Positions 1-5,580 of a stretch of 7,054 nucleotides of DNA are shown here, piece by piece (within the stretch, counting starts at the first letter, position 1; each line of letters opens with the position of its first letter). Made by a program: the position numbers and the translations under genes. The notes below the pieces were generated by a model. The model was not told the DNA's origin. It was given only the letters and a program-made list of their open reading frames with translations, and searched no databases. Origin of the DNA: Bacteroidia bacterium (GTDB lineage: Bacteria; Bacteroidota; Bacteroidia; Bacteroidales; BM520); NCBI GenBank assembly GCA_009930445.1, contig RZYD01000123.1:1-7054 (forward strand). Direction: 5' to 3'.

Positions 1-587
1 CCATATACTAGCATCAGCGCCTCATCGACCCGGTTTGGTGTACCTACCAGCACTCTACCCCGTGTACTGGCCGGACCTTCTGATATGGTAACGCCAAGTA
101 TTACATCACCTTCTGTAGTTGTTCCATCACCACCGGCAATATAGATCTTACCGCCGGTATCTGTTCCATCTCCGGCATCAATGGTCAGGTTTCCACCGTC
201 TCCACTTCCATTGCTTTTAATCTTAAAACCAGCTCCCGATATCGGTAAAGCAATACCAGCACCGCCATTTATTCCGGGTACCACTCCGGATCCTAAATTT
301 AATAGATCATTAGCCTCTTTAAAGGGTGACAATACGCCGGAGGTGGTTTCAGTCCATAGTTTTACGCCGTGATTTTCGTATATATTAATAATCTGTGTAA
401 TTCCTAAAGTATCTACAGTTCCATCCGCTTTAACCCAAAGGAATGCCGTATCACTATCGGCCAGGTTCATCAGTTTAAGCTCATTGTTAACTGTTACATT
501 ACGTTTTACAATGTCGCGGCTGTCTTGGGCACTAACCTGCAACACAATTGCCATAATAAGCGATAAGAGAAAAATTAATCGTTTCAT
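1..587 (-). CDS. Secreted glycine-rich fibre/spike-like protein (3' end off window)
   Basis: 195 codons are visible from the ATG at 587; the frame stays open to the left edge. Residues 1-21 form a clear Sec signal peptide: KR, a hydrophobic stretch at 4-17, then VSA-Q, a usual Bacteroidota cleavage context. Residues 127-165 are glycine- and aspartate-rich with repeated short strands (GGNLTIDAGDG, GGKIYIAGGDG, EGDVILG), a pattern common in phage fibres and spikes that form beta-helical or triple-stranded shafts. It is the last visible gene of the leftward operon, 17 nt after the preceding stop, with an A-rich leader (aaacaaataaaac). Receptor binding or host recognition is inferred from repeat style and position, not from a named domain. 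The signal peptide is odd for a virion fibre, which normally assembles in the cytoplasm. It could instead be an exported host-surface or morphogenesis protein. Confidence 0.8.
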   Translation of the reverse strand, partial: MKRLIFLLSLIMAIVLQVSAQDSRDIVKRNVTVNNELKLMNLADSDTAFLWVKADGTVDTLGITQIINIYENHGVKLWTETTSGVLSPFKEANDLLNLGSGVVPGINGGAGIALPISGAGFKIKSNGSGDGGNLTIDAGDGTDTGGKIYIAGGDGTTTEGDVILGVTISEGPASTRGRVLVGTPNRVDEALMLVY

Positions 588-604
588 TGTTTTGTTTTAT
601 TTGT

Positions 605-901
605 TTAATTATTCAATAAACATTGGTACTCAATAATTCCAGCTCCGGTAGGGTTAATTACTTCAAACCCATTAACCGTTACATTGGTTATTTCAAAGCC
701 ACCTTCCCCATTTTCAGTAAATAATCTTGCATTAATGGTATAGCTGCCTGATGGTAAGGGAGTGCTAAAAACAACGGATCCTCCGACCTCAGAAATAATC
801 ACCTGATTAGAGCGGTAATTGTCGCCAGGAATAGGACCGGTTTCCTGGTTTACAAGGTCGAAAGTGCCTGTAAATACATTATATTCATACTTTAAGCTCA
901 T
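605..901 (-). CDS. Small virion-like protein with NVFTGTFDLV motif
   Basis: 98 aa. The N-terminus (residues 2-18, with YEYNVFTGTFDLVNQ) matches a short motif of the type YNPFTGxFDLV that I associate with virion and tail-fibre proteins of phages infecting Bacteroidota. The rest is strongly predicted as beta: alternating stretches such as VVFSTPL, GSYTINARLF and FEITNVTVNGFEV. No signal peptide or membrane helix is visible. It lies 8 nt after the preceding gene's stop and 17 nt before the fibre-like gene, so the two are probably co-translated. A role as a connector or cap of the spike is inference; the motif association is from memory and has not been searched. Confidence 0.75.
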   Translation of the reverse strand: MSLKYEYNVFTGTFDLVNQETGPIPGDNYRSNQVIISEVGGSVVFSTPLPSGSYTINARLFTENGEGGFEITNVTVNGFEVINPTGAGIIEYQCLLNN

Positions 902-909
902 AATGTTTA

Positions 910-1230
910 CTAACTGTCTTTCAGGTAACTATATGAATATATTTCTCGTTCAGCCCAGGTGTGAGTTTTTTCCTGCAACCCATCAGCCCACAGGATCCGG
1001 ATGATTTTGTTTCCTTCTGCGTCGGTGCTCTTTACCACCTTTGATAAAGCCCACTTGTTTGTTCCTTCTTCTTTTTCGAGCTCCGTTCCAGCTGCAGGTA
1101 CCTTGTCTTCTGACCTGGTATTCCGGGTAAAACCTAAATACATAACAGAACCATCTGCACTTTCAGCAACCAGATCCGCCTTTTGCAGAAGATCCAGCCA
1201 GGTATTAAATTGTGGTTGATAGATTCCCAT
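910..1230 (-). CDS. Hypothetical protein of the late operon
   Basis: 106 aa, soluble, without signal peptide or membrane helix. I do not recognise the family. Residues 1-20 (MGIYQPQFNTWLDLLQKADL) look helical. The remainder mixes short strands and charged loops: VMYLGFTRN, KWALSKVVKSTDAEGNKIIRILWADG and a C-terminal EIYSYSYLKDS. The ATG at 1230 begins 2 nt after the stop of the 26-aa membrane peptide, and the gene ends 8 nt before the next start, so it is an integral operon member. Placement between the wall-degrading enzyme and the fibre-like genes suggests a virion or spike accessory protein, but this rests on context only. Confidence 0.75.
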   Translation of the reverse strand: MGIYQPQFNTWLDLLQKADLVAESADGSVMYLGFTRNTRSEDKVPAAGTELEKEEGTNKWALSKVVKSTDAEGNKIIRILWADGLQEKTHTWAEREIYSYSYLKDS

Positions 1231-1232
1231 AG

Positions 1233-1313
1233 CTAATATTTTACAGCTTTATAGATTGTTAATACTGATACTGCAAACAGTAGCAGTGCAATCACCAGGT
1301 TTATATTTTTCAT
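1233..1313 (-). CDS. 26-aa single-helix membrane peptide
   Basis: The peptide starts MKNINLVIALLLFAVSVLTI and ends YKAVKY. It is one transmembrane helix (about residues 5-20) with a short basic tail, like the membrane anchors of its neighbours. Although very short, it fills the space between two genes exactly: its ATG shares one base with the TGA of the glucosaminidase gene (TGATG at 1315-1311) and its TAG ends 2 nt before the next ATG at 1230. Such packing favours a real, translationally coupled gene. Directly downstream of a muralytic enzyme, a holin-like or spanin-like lysis role is possible, as is a minor virion membrane protein. Neither is shown by the sequence. Confidence 0.72.
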   Translation of the reverse strand: MKNINLVIALLLFAVSVLTIYKAVKY

Positions 1314-1783
1314 CACTTTTTTTTTAAATCCAAATACTTTAAACTACTCCCGTTAATGATGCTTTTAATCTTTGCTGCATATTCTGGATCAGTAGCATAA
1401 CCGGCCTTTGCCAGCTCTTCTGTCTGATCTTCTGCTGTTTCAGCCTTAAATACATCTTTGTAGCGTGGGTTTTGCTTTAAAAACAAGTTTCTGTCACGAA
1501 TACTGTCTAAAGCATTATCATACACCCTGAAAGGTTCACGGATCCGCTGCGGAATTTCATTTATGTATTCAGTAGTGAAAAGGTATACGGTTTCTCCCTT
1601 CCACATGGGATCTGCTTTGATGCCAAAATAGTTGTGATACTTATCAGCGAGCGTACTATTCCCATCACCAGTTTCCAGTATTGCCTGTGCCATAACGACG
1701 CTTGGGAACAGCCCTGTTCCTTCTGTACTCAGGACTACTGCATCCTCTATCTTATGTATAAATTCACTTCTCGTCATGGTCAT
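1313..1783 (-). CDS. GH73 endo-beta-N-acetylglucosaminidase (phage muramidase/lysin)
   Basis: 156 aa from the ATG at 1783. The protein is essentially one GH73 domain of the FlgJ/LytG type, which cleaves the N-acetylglucosaminyl bond of peptidoglycan. The order of family motifs is clear: FPSVVMAQAILETGDG with the catalytic Glu at about residue 37, then LADKYHNYFGIKADPMWKG, TTEY with the usual second acidic residue (Glu72), EPFRVYDNALDSIRDRNLFL, NPRYKDVF and AGYATDPEYAAKI. No signal peptide or wall-anchoring domain is present; wall binding may be supplied by the membrane-anchored peptidoglycan-binding protein two genes upstream. The frame opens earlier with TTG at 1828, but ATG at 1783 (or 1777) gives a 14-20 nt overlap with the upstream gene instead of 65 nt. 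It could act in virion entry or in lysis; the lack of an export signal fits a virion enzyme or a holin-dependent lysin. Confidence 0.93.
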   Translation of the reverse strand: MTMTRSEFIHKIEDAVVLSTEGTGLFPSVVMAQAILETGDGNSTLADKYHNYFGIKADPMWKGETVYLFTTEYINEIPQRIREPFRVYDNALDSIRDRNLFLKQNPRYKDVFKAETAEDQTEELAKAGYATDPEYAAKIKSIINGSSLKYLDLKKK

Positions 1784-2126
1784 GTGCCTTAATTTTGCCT
1801 GATTTAAAATCACCTTCTCTATGGTCAATCTTCTTGCCGGTTGGCATAAATTTTTGATTTATTATCAAACACCCTCCACCGGTCGGATCCTCCCAGATAT
1901 CCTCTACATAATACGTTCCGTGATACACCGGATGATCTACAGTTACTGTATCATGCAAGTATTCAAGCCATGGTTCCACATCTGCGACCCAAAGTTCGAC
2001 CCTTTGCCCGGTAGATCCATGTGGATATACTGCTGTAATATCCGCAGCAGGTTGAACATCCATGCATGCATGCATGAAAATTGCCGTTAGAAACGAAAAA
2101 ATAAGTTTTACTGCTACTTTTATCAT
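1764..2126 (-). CDS. Probable lipoprotein, histidine-rich C-terminus
   Basis: 120 aa. Residues 1-20 form a signal sequence (MIKVAVKLIFSFLTAIF) followed by MHAC; Cys21 would be the lipidated residue, although MHAC is a loose match to the usual lipobox. The mature part is soluble and mixed, with WVADVEPWLEYLHDTV, a VYHGTYYVEDIW strand region, and a polar tail rich in His, Lys and Asp (KIKAHDHDEK). I do not recognise a family. The start overlaps the stop of the peptidoglycan-binding gene as ATGA, and the 3' end overlaps the glucosaminidase start, so the three wall-related genes appear translationally linked. A spanin-like outer-membrane lipoprotein role is conceivable from position, but residue pattern does not prove it. 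The signal-peptide end is encoded by a four-unit CATG repeat. Confidence 0.8.
   Translation of the reverse strand: MIKVAVKLIFSFLTAIFMHACMDVQPAADITAVYPHGSTGQRVELWVADVEPWLEYLHDTVTVDHPVYHGTYYVEDIWEDPTGGGCLIINQKFMPTGKKIDHREGDFKSGKIKAHDHDEK
2061..2076. repeat. (CATG)4 tetranucleotide repeat
   Basis: Sixteen bases are exactly four copies of CATG. On the minus strand they encode the end of the signal sequence and the lipobox region (MHACM) of the probable lipoprotein gene. The unit is self-complementary, so it can form a small cruciform. A gain or loss of one unit would shift the reading frame. Confidence 0.8.
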
Positions 2127-2593
2127 AATTCAAGGCCTGTTTCAGTTTTCACATAATTTTTGATTTCACTGATGCGAGAATCTACATAGGCCATATATTG
2201 CTCATAGGAAAACTCTCCGTAATTTCCGGACGCAGGAGCCATTGTTCCCTTAAATCTTTCAACCTCTTCAAAGGCGATATCAGTATTTCTACCCCAAATA
2301 CCATCCAGAGTTAAATCTTTGCCCTCATATTTCGACATATAGGCCTGTAGAAAGAGAACCTGTTTCCCTTTTGATCCTTTTGACAAAGGGAAACTACATT
2401 CATTGATATATACGGTTCCATTTGAACCGGTAACACTTTGAGGTGTTGTGTCAATGCTATTCCCATTCCCGGAATTACTTCCAGTAGATCCACCGGATGA
2501 ATCTGCTTTGTTTTTTTTCAGAAACACATAGGTAATAATGGCTATTACAGCCACAACCAGAACCAATAAACCGATTTTCAATCCTTTATTCAT
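2123..2593 (-). CDS. Membrane-anchored peptidoglycan-binding protein
   Basis: 156 aa. One N-terminal membrane helix (about residues 6-24, basic on both sides: NKGLK and KKNK) is followed by a Ser/Gly/Asn-rich linker (31-60). Residues about 68-112 then resemble the peptidoglycan-binding domain 1 family: FPLSKGSKGKQVLFLQ, then LTLDGIWGRNTDIAFEEV, matching the family pattern LxxGsxGxxVxxLQ ... vDGxfGxxT. The C-terminal third is helical and unrecognised. Such domains hold muralytic enzymes on the wall; here the enzyme is encoded separately two genes downstream, so this protein may position the virion or the lysin at peptidoglycan. The linked lipoprotein gene starts at ATGA overlapping its stop. 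Family call is by motif reading. Confidence 0.8.
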   Translation of the reverse strand: MNKGLKIGLLVLVVAVIAIITYVFLKKNKADSSGGSTGSNSGNGNSIDTTPQSVTGSNGTVYINECSFPLSKGSKGKQVLFLQAYMSKYEGKDLTLDGIWGRNTDIAFEEVERFKGTMAPASGNYGEFSYEQYMAYVDSRISEIKNYVKTETGLEL

Positions 2594-2597
2594 AGTG

Positions 2598-3053
2598 CTA
2601 AAATTCTAAACCACATTTTTTAAAATATTCTGAAACCTTTTCTTTTTCTTTATCAGAAAGTTCATTTTGTAACCAGGTGATAAGGTTTCCGTTGGTATTG
2701 AATGCCCGAAATATTCCCCATTCAGTATCTTCCTGATGACCAAAAGTTGCGATGAGTTTTAACATGTCGTCCTTTGTAATCATTTTTGATAGTACATCAT
2801 AAACAGCATCTTCATCTGTTCTGATACCATTCATGGCAGTAAACAACCTGTCGGAAAATATTTGATATTGCTCAACAGGATATGTGAGATTATCTTCCTG
2901 TACAGTTTGTTCGGCTTCTTTTATTAATGATTTGGATGATACTTTTTGTAGAAATTTTTTTCCCTGTTTCCACAGGATAATCACAATGATCAAAATCAAA
3001 AGACCATAAACCAGCTTTTTTTTATGTTGAAATATGTTAATGATTGTTTCCAT
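2598..3053 (-). CDS. Membrane-anchored annexin-like protein
   Basis: 151 aa from ATG at 3053; an in-frame TTG at 3059 would add two residues, but ATG is preferred. Residues 1-13 are basic and polar, a membrane helix covers about 14-28 (LVYGLLILIIVIILW), then KQGKKF. Residues about 60-131 read like an annexin-type four-helix repeat: YQIFSDRLFTAMNGIRTDED at 63-82, then DVLSKM, KLIATFG and ITWLQNELS. The annexin signature GxGTDED is altered to GIRTDED, so the type II calcium loop is probably not intact. Annexin repeats usually bind phospholipid membranes, and similar single repeats occur in bacterial proteins of unknown role. In this operon it may be a virion membrane protein. It is separated by 7 nt from the gene upstream and 4 nt from the one downstream. 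Confidence 0.82.
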   Translation of the reverse strand: METIINIFQHKKKLVYGLLILIIVIILWKQGKKFLQKVSSKSLIKEAEQTVQEDNLTYPVEQYQIFSDRLFTAMNGIRTDEDAVYDVLSKMITKDDMLKLIATFGHQEDTEWGIFRAFNTNGNLITWLQNELSDKEKEKVSEYFKKCGLEF

Positions 3054-3060
3054 TATCAAC

Positions 3061-3477
3061 CTATGTTAGTGTATAAATTATGTATCCTTTACGGTCGTCT
3101 TTGTCTTTTGAACTATTCGAAACAAAAGGGGTATCCAGTCTTATGGATCCGTATCCCTCTTTACTTTGCCATACTTCTTTAATCGGCGCTATTACAGAAG
3201 GATATCCCGGATGCCAAAGTTTTATATTTTCCCCGATTCGTTCATTGAAAACTGATGGATTTGGGATCATTACCCAGATATCTGAATTATCATCCTTTAC
3301 AGGACTAATAAGCATGATTTGCTGATTCACAATACTTGCATCTGAAGATGATGGCGGTGAACTATACTTATCTTTTGATACAATACTACCGAAAATCGCA
3401 TTATGCTTTCTACTATACAGATAAGCAATTATTCCCATTAACAATAATATTCCGCCTGTGATCAATACTTTTTTCAT
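3061..3477 (-). CDS. Single-helix membrane protein with soluble beta-rich domain
   Basis: 138 aa. The N-terminal helix (about residues 4-21, starting MKKVLITGGILLLMGIIAYL) is followed by SRKHN and a Ser/Pro-rich linker (PPSSSD). Residues about 52-138 form a soluble domain with several predicted strands (QQIMLISPV, DIWVMIPNP, YPSVIAPIKEVW, GSIRLDTPFV, KGYIIYTLT). I do not recognise the domain. The layout, helix then low-complexity linker then compact domain, repeats that of the peptidoglycan-binding protein, so it looks like another membrane-tethered structural protein. Its ATG overlaps the preceding stop as ATGA. Confidence 0.8.
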   Translation of the reverse strand: MKKVLITGGILLLMGIIAYLYSRKHNAIFGSIVSKDKYSSPPSSSDASIVNQQIMLISPVKDDNSDIWVMIPNPSVFNERIGENIKLWHPGYPSVIAPIKEVWQSKEGYGSIRLDTPFVSNSSKDKDDRKGYIIYTLT

Positions 3478-3749
3478 TTCTTCTTTTTCTTATAGATTAC
3501 AATGCCGATTACAGCCAAAACAATGAGAAAAAGTAAAAACCAGCTATAATTTTTTCTCTCTGATAACAGCGATTGGAGATTTTGGTTAAACTTTGATTTT
3601 TTTTGCAAATTTTCCTGGTACTCCTGCTGATCCTCTGTGAAATCATAATATTCCTGTTTCATTTTCCTTTGCGTTACCGTATTGGCAAAACCAAATATAT
3701 CTCCTATTGCATTTGCAATCGCTGTAACCGGATCTACACCACTAGCCAT
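3474..3749 (-). CDS. Coiled-coil protein with C-terminal membrane anchor
   Basis: 91 aa. Residues 5-25 (DPVTAIANAIGDIFGFANTV) look amphipathic and Gly/Ala-rich. A charged, glutamine-rich helix follows (about 28-66, QEYYDFTEDQQEYQENLQKK), likely coiled coil. A membrane helix occupies about 69-85 (WFLLFLIVLAVIGIVIY) and the chain ends KKKKK. The tail-anchored topology mirrors that of two other proteins upstream. It begins inside the end of the HExxH gene (16-nt overlap) and its stop overlaps the next start as ATGA. I do not recognise the family; a minor membrane protein of the virion is the contextual guess. Confidence 0.8.
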   Translation of the reverse strand: MASGVDPVTAIANAIGDIFGFANTVTQRKMKQEYYDFTEDQQEYQENLQKKSKFNQNLQSLLSERKNYSWFLLFLIVLAVIGIVIYKKKKK

Positions 3750-3973
3750 TTTGCTATATCATATATTATTTCACTCAATTTCTTTTTAACTGTCACCGAA
3801 GAGGCAAAAAGTTGTTCCAATGCCAGGTCATTCGCGCCCTCTTCATCCAGTCCTGCCAAATGCGCCTTCTCGTGTTCAAGGACAAACTTTTTCTGTATCG
3901 GCGTTAGTTTTGAAAACTGCTTGTTTACATATATCGTCCCGGTACTCGTATTGGCGTACGCTACCTTTTTCAT
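3734..3973 (-). CDS. Minimal HExxH zinc-metalloprotease-like protein
   Basis: 79 aa, soluble. The central helix carries VLEHEKAHLAGLDEEGAND: His34-Glu35-x-x-His38 is the zincin zinc-binding motif, with Glu35 as the would-be catalytic base. Gly41 and Glu44 continue it as HExxHxxGxxE, similar in spacing to the metzincin pattern HExxHxxGxxH/D; Glu45 or Asp49 are other candidate third ligands. Upstream residues 6-20 could provide an edge strand (TSTGTIYVNKQF). At 79 residues it is far shorter than classical metalloproteases, so it may be a minimal peptidase, a wall endopeptidase, or a non-catalytic metal-binding protein. It is tightly embedded (ATGA overlap at the start, 16-nt overlap at the end) among membrane-protein genes. 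Activity is not shown by sequence alone. Confidence 0.8.
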   Translation of the reverse strand: MKKVAYANTSTGTIYVNKQFSKLTPIQKKFVLEHEKAHLAGLDEEGANDLALEQLFASSVTVKKKLSEIIYDIAKWLVV

Positions 3974-4239
3974 CGCGTTACAAAATTCCCGTTTCTGGAA
4001 CTTGAAACACTATTATAGGATACCCTGAGTTTTGGTTTCGTTGTTGTCGTAGTTACTTCTCCCTGCTTCACGATTATTGATTTTTCTGCTGTATCGGTAC
4101 CAATATTCCCGTTTTCTGAACCAGTAACCGTATTATCACTTAACGATTTTTCCTCTTTTGAGGTATTCTTTTTCTGGATATAGTACCCTACACCCAATAC
4201 CAAAGATGCAATTACCAGAATTATAAAAACTTTTTTCAT
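3970..4239 (-). CDS. Small N-terminally anchored membrane protein
   Basis: 89 aa. The sequence MKKVFIILVIASLVLGVGYY is a membrane helix flanked by lysines (QKKN follows). Residues 25-89 are polar and low in complexity, rich in Ser, Thr, Asn and Lys, with a run TTTTT at 63-67 and a Ser-rich end; no domain is recognised. Start and stop both form ATGA overlaps with the neighbouring genes (4236-4239 and 3970-3973), so translation is coupled on both sides. It probably contributes to the virion membrane or its periphery; this is inferred from operon context. Confidence 0.78.
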   Translation of the reverse strand: MKKVFIILVIASLVLGVGYYIQKKNTSKEEKSLSDNTVTGSENGNIGTDTAEKSIIVKQGEVTTTTTKPKLRVSYNSVSSSRNGNFVTR

Positions 4240-4439
4240 TTTTTGCGATTTATGATTATGTAAACCGCAATGGCAACAATTGCCATTACTAATGCCAAAT
4301 TAATTACCGTTTTCTTTGATGATGTTTCCTGCTTTAAACTTTTTAAATCCTGGTTCTCCTGTAAAGAATCTGTCTCAGGTATGGGGTTTTTCTTTGAATA
4401 CCACCCATATATCAACTTAGCTATTGTTAAAGGAAACAT
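4236..4439 (-). CDS. Small C-terminally anchored membrane protein
   Basis: 67 aa. The N-terminus (MFPLTIAKLIYGWYSKKNP) is amphipathic, the middle (21-43) is polar and charged, and a membrane helix occupies about 45-63 (VINLALVMAIVAIAVYIII), ending NRKK. No family recognised. It starts 3 nt after the preceding stop, with AGGAAAC-type purines absent and an A/T-rich context, and its TGA overlaps the next ATG. Like its neighbours it combines one helix with a small polar domain, as expected for minor membrane proteins of a lipid-containing virion (inference). Confidence 0.78.
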   Translation of the reverse strand: MFPLTIAKLIYGWYSKKNPIPETDSLQENQDLKSLKQETSSKKTVINLALVMAIVAIAVYIIINRKK

Positions 4440-4442
4440 ACC

Positions 4443-4898
4443 CTATTTTTTCAGGATTTGAATTACAATAAGCACTACCAGAAGAAACAAAATACCACCC
4501 CCTGCATAAATCAGCATTGTAGGTAAATTTGATCCGGATGTTTGCGCTGCATATTGATCTTCAGCGTTATTATCAGTGAAGTTGCCATTTTTGCCGGCTT
4601 GTATTTTTCCCCAAACGCCTAATCCAAGATCAGATAAGTTTGCAATAAAATTCATCCACTCACTTGAACTCCATGATGATGTATCGGTTTCCCCTGTTTC
4701 GTCGCCATCATTATACTTGATTTCTGAGCGAACAATGCCAATTACCGATTTAGCAAAAGCGCTTCCGAACCGCTGAATTCCTATTTGTACACCTGAAATA
4801 CTGACAGGTGCATCAATATCATATTGATCAAATAAACATTCCATTTCGGTTTTATGAGCCGAAAGTTGATTTTTTAACCATTGAGTTTTGTCTGCCAT
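4443..4898 (-). CDS. C-terminally anchored membrane protein downstream of the capsid gene
   Basis: 151 aa. Residues 1-28 are a charged helix (KTQWLKNQLSAHKTEMECLF); 30-62 include a Gly/Ile-rich segment (VSISGVQIGIQRFGSAFAKS). A Thr/Ser/Asp-rich loop (64-80) and a Trp/Gly-containing helix (81-100) follow. The final membrane helix is about 128-148 (MLIYAGGGILFLLVVLIVIQI), ending LKK. No family is recognised. It is the first gene after the strong hairpin that follows the capsid gene, so it and everything downstream probably depend on read-through. Its start has an A/T-rich leader (tttttaaattgaaaagtt) typical of Bacteroidota. Confidence 0.82.
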   Translation of the reverse strand: MADKTQWLKNQLSAHKTEMECLFDQYDIDAPVSISGVQIGIQRFGSAFAKSVIGIVRSEIKYNDGDETGETDTSSWSSSEWMNFIANLSDLGLGVWGKIQAGKNGNFTDNNAEDQYAAQTSGSNLPTMLIYAGGGILFLLVVLIVIQILKK

Positions 4899-4913
4899 AA
4901 CTTTTCAATTTAA

Positions 4914-4944
4914 AAAGGCCCGGCCCTAACAGGGCAGGGCCTTT
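4914..4944 (-). terminator. Intrinsic terminator/attenuator after the capsid gene
   Basis: An 8-bp outer stem (4914-4921 with 4937-4944, AAAGGCCC/GGGCCTTT), one G/A mismatch, a 4-bp inner stem (GCCC/GGGC) and a 5-nt loop. On the minus strand the hairpin is followed by TTTTTAAATTG. It lies 28 nt after the capsid stop and 16 nt before the next start, with no recognisable promoter between. It should therefore reduce, not abolish, transcription of the genes downstream, leaving capsid mRNA in excess. Confidence 0.85.
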
Positions 4945-4971
4945 AAATCATCTAAAACCAATTAGAAGAAA

Positions 4972-5568
4972 CTATGCTGCTGACTTGAATTTTAACGTAA
5001 ATGTGACCGTTCGATTATTGTCGAGCGGGAAAGACAACAACGTGTTTTTGTTAAGAACGGCACCAACATTTTTGATCGTGATTTTGTTGGTTTGTGTCTG
5101 GTACTGGTCGTAGTAGTCCTGGATATTTACATAGTCCTCGCCTACTTTCCGTAAAGGAGAAACCTGGGCCATAGTAAGTACTTTACTGAATACGTCAGGG
5201 TTACTGGCCTGGATCGTGATCTCTTCAATGATTTGTGCGTTGAGTTTGACAAAATCCAAAAACTGGCGAATGGCAAACTTCGAGTTTACCGGTGTGGCCA
5301 CTACTCCCTCTGCAATGGTTCCGTCATCAATTACACAATCCGCGTCAAAGCCAGCTGCAACGATTTTTGCGACTTCTGTACGTTGAACTGTGTTTGTTAC
5401 TGCGGTAACTTCGCCGGTTGACTCATCCTGTGTTATTACAGTGACCACTTTCATGGTGTCAAAATGGGCTGGGCAGAGAATTACTGTTTTTGAAGCCCCG
5501 GAAGTATTTGCCAGGGTAAAACCGAATTTATTTCCGATTGAGCTTGCTAATTTGGTATCAATAGCCAT
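4972..5568 (-). CDS. Putative major capsid/structural protein
   Basis: 198 aa, soluble, without signal peptide or membrane helix. The chain is rich in short strands: residues 15-20 and 27-32 (KTVILCP), a VVTVITQDESTGEVTAV segment at 41-57, and a C-terminal KITIKNVGAVLNKN plus TVTFTLKFK. A helical middle (FAIRQFLDFVKLNAQIIEE) separates the two halves. I do not recognise a named family. Capsid assignment is inference: it is the longest soluble protein of the operon, has a strong terminator directly downstream, and sits among many small membrane proteins, as capsid genes do in small membrane-containing phages. At 198 residues it is short for a double jelly-roll protein, so a single jelly-roll or a new fold is more likely. 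The A-rich leader aattataaaaac precedes ATG. It could also be another abundant structural protein. Confidence 0.72.
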   Translation of the reverse strand: MAIDTKLASSIGNKFGFTLANTSGASKTVILCPAHFDTMKVVTVITQDESTGEVTAVTNTVQRTEVAKIVAAGFDADCVIDDGTIAEGVVATPVNSKFAIRQFLDFVKLNAQIIEEITIQASNPDVFSKVLTMAQVSPLRKVGEDYVNIQDYYDQYQTQTNKITIKNVGAVLNKNTLLSFPLDNNRTVTFTLKFKSAA

Positions 5569-5580
5569 GTTTTTATAATT

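Noticed and set aside
1784..1828. Longer glucosaminidase starting with TTG at 1828
   Set aside because: It would overlap the lipoprotein gene by 65 nt and adds no GH73 residues; ATG at 1783 gives a short overlap.
1764..2126. Definite spanin assignment for the lipoprotein
   Set aside because: Position after a membrane-anchored protein and beside a lysin is suggestive, but no spanin sequence pattern is visible and the lipobox is weak.
3692..3699. Internal -7 element (TATATTTG on the minus strand)
   Set aside because: No TTTG occurs 19 bp upstream and it lies inside a coupled gene, so it is probably chance.
3603..4028. 141-codon frame on the plus strand
   Set aside because: It is antisense to three tightly coupled minus-strand genes, has cysteine- and phenylalanine-rich low-quality composition and no promoter or family match. 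Other plus-strand frames left of 6000 are similar shadows.
4972..5568. Double jelly-roll major capsid protein
   Set aside because: 198 residues is shorter than known double jelly-roll proteins and I see no family motif, so only a generic capsid call is kept.
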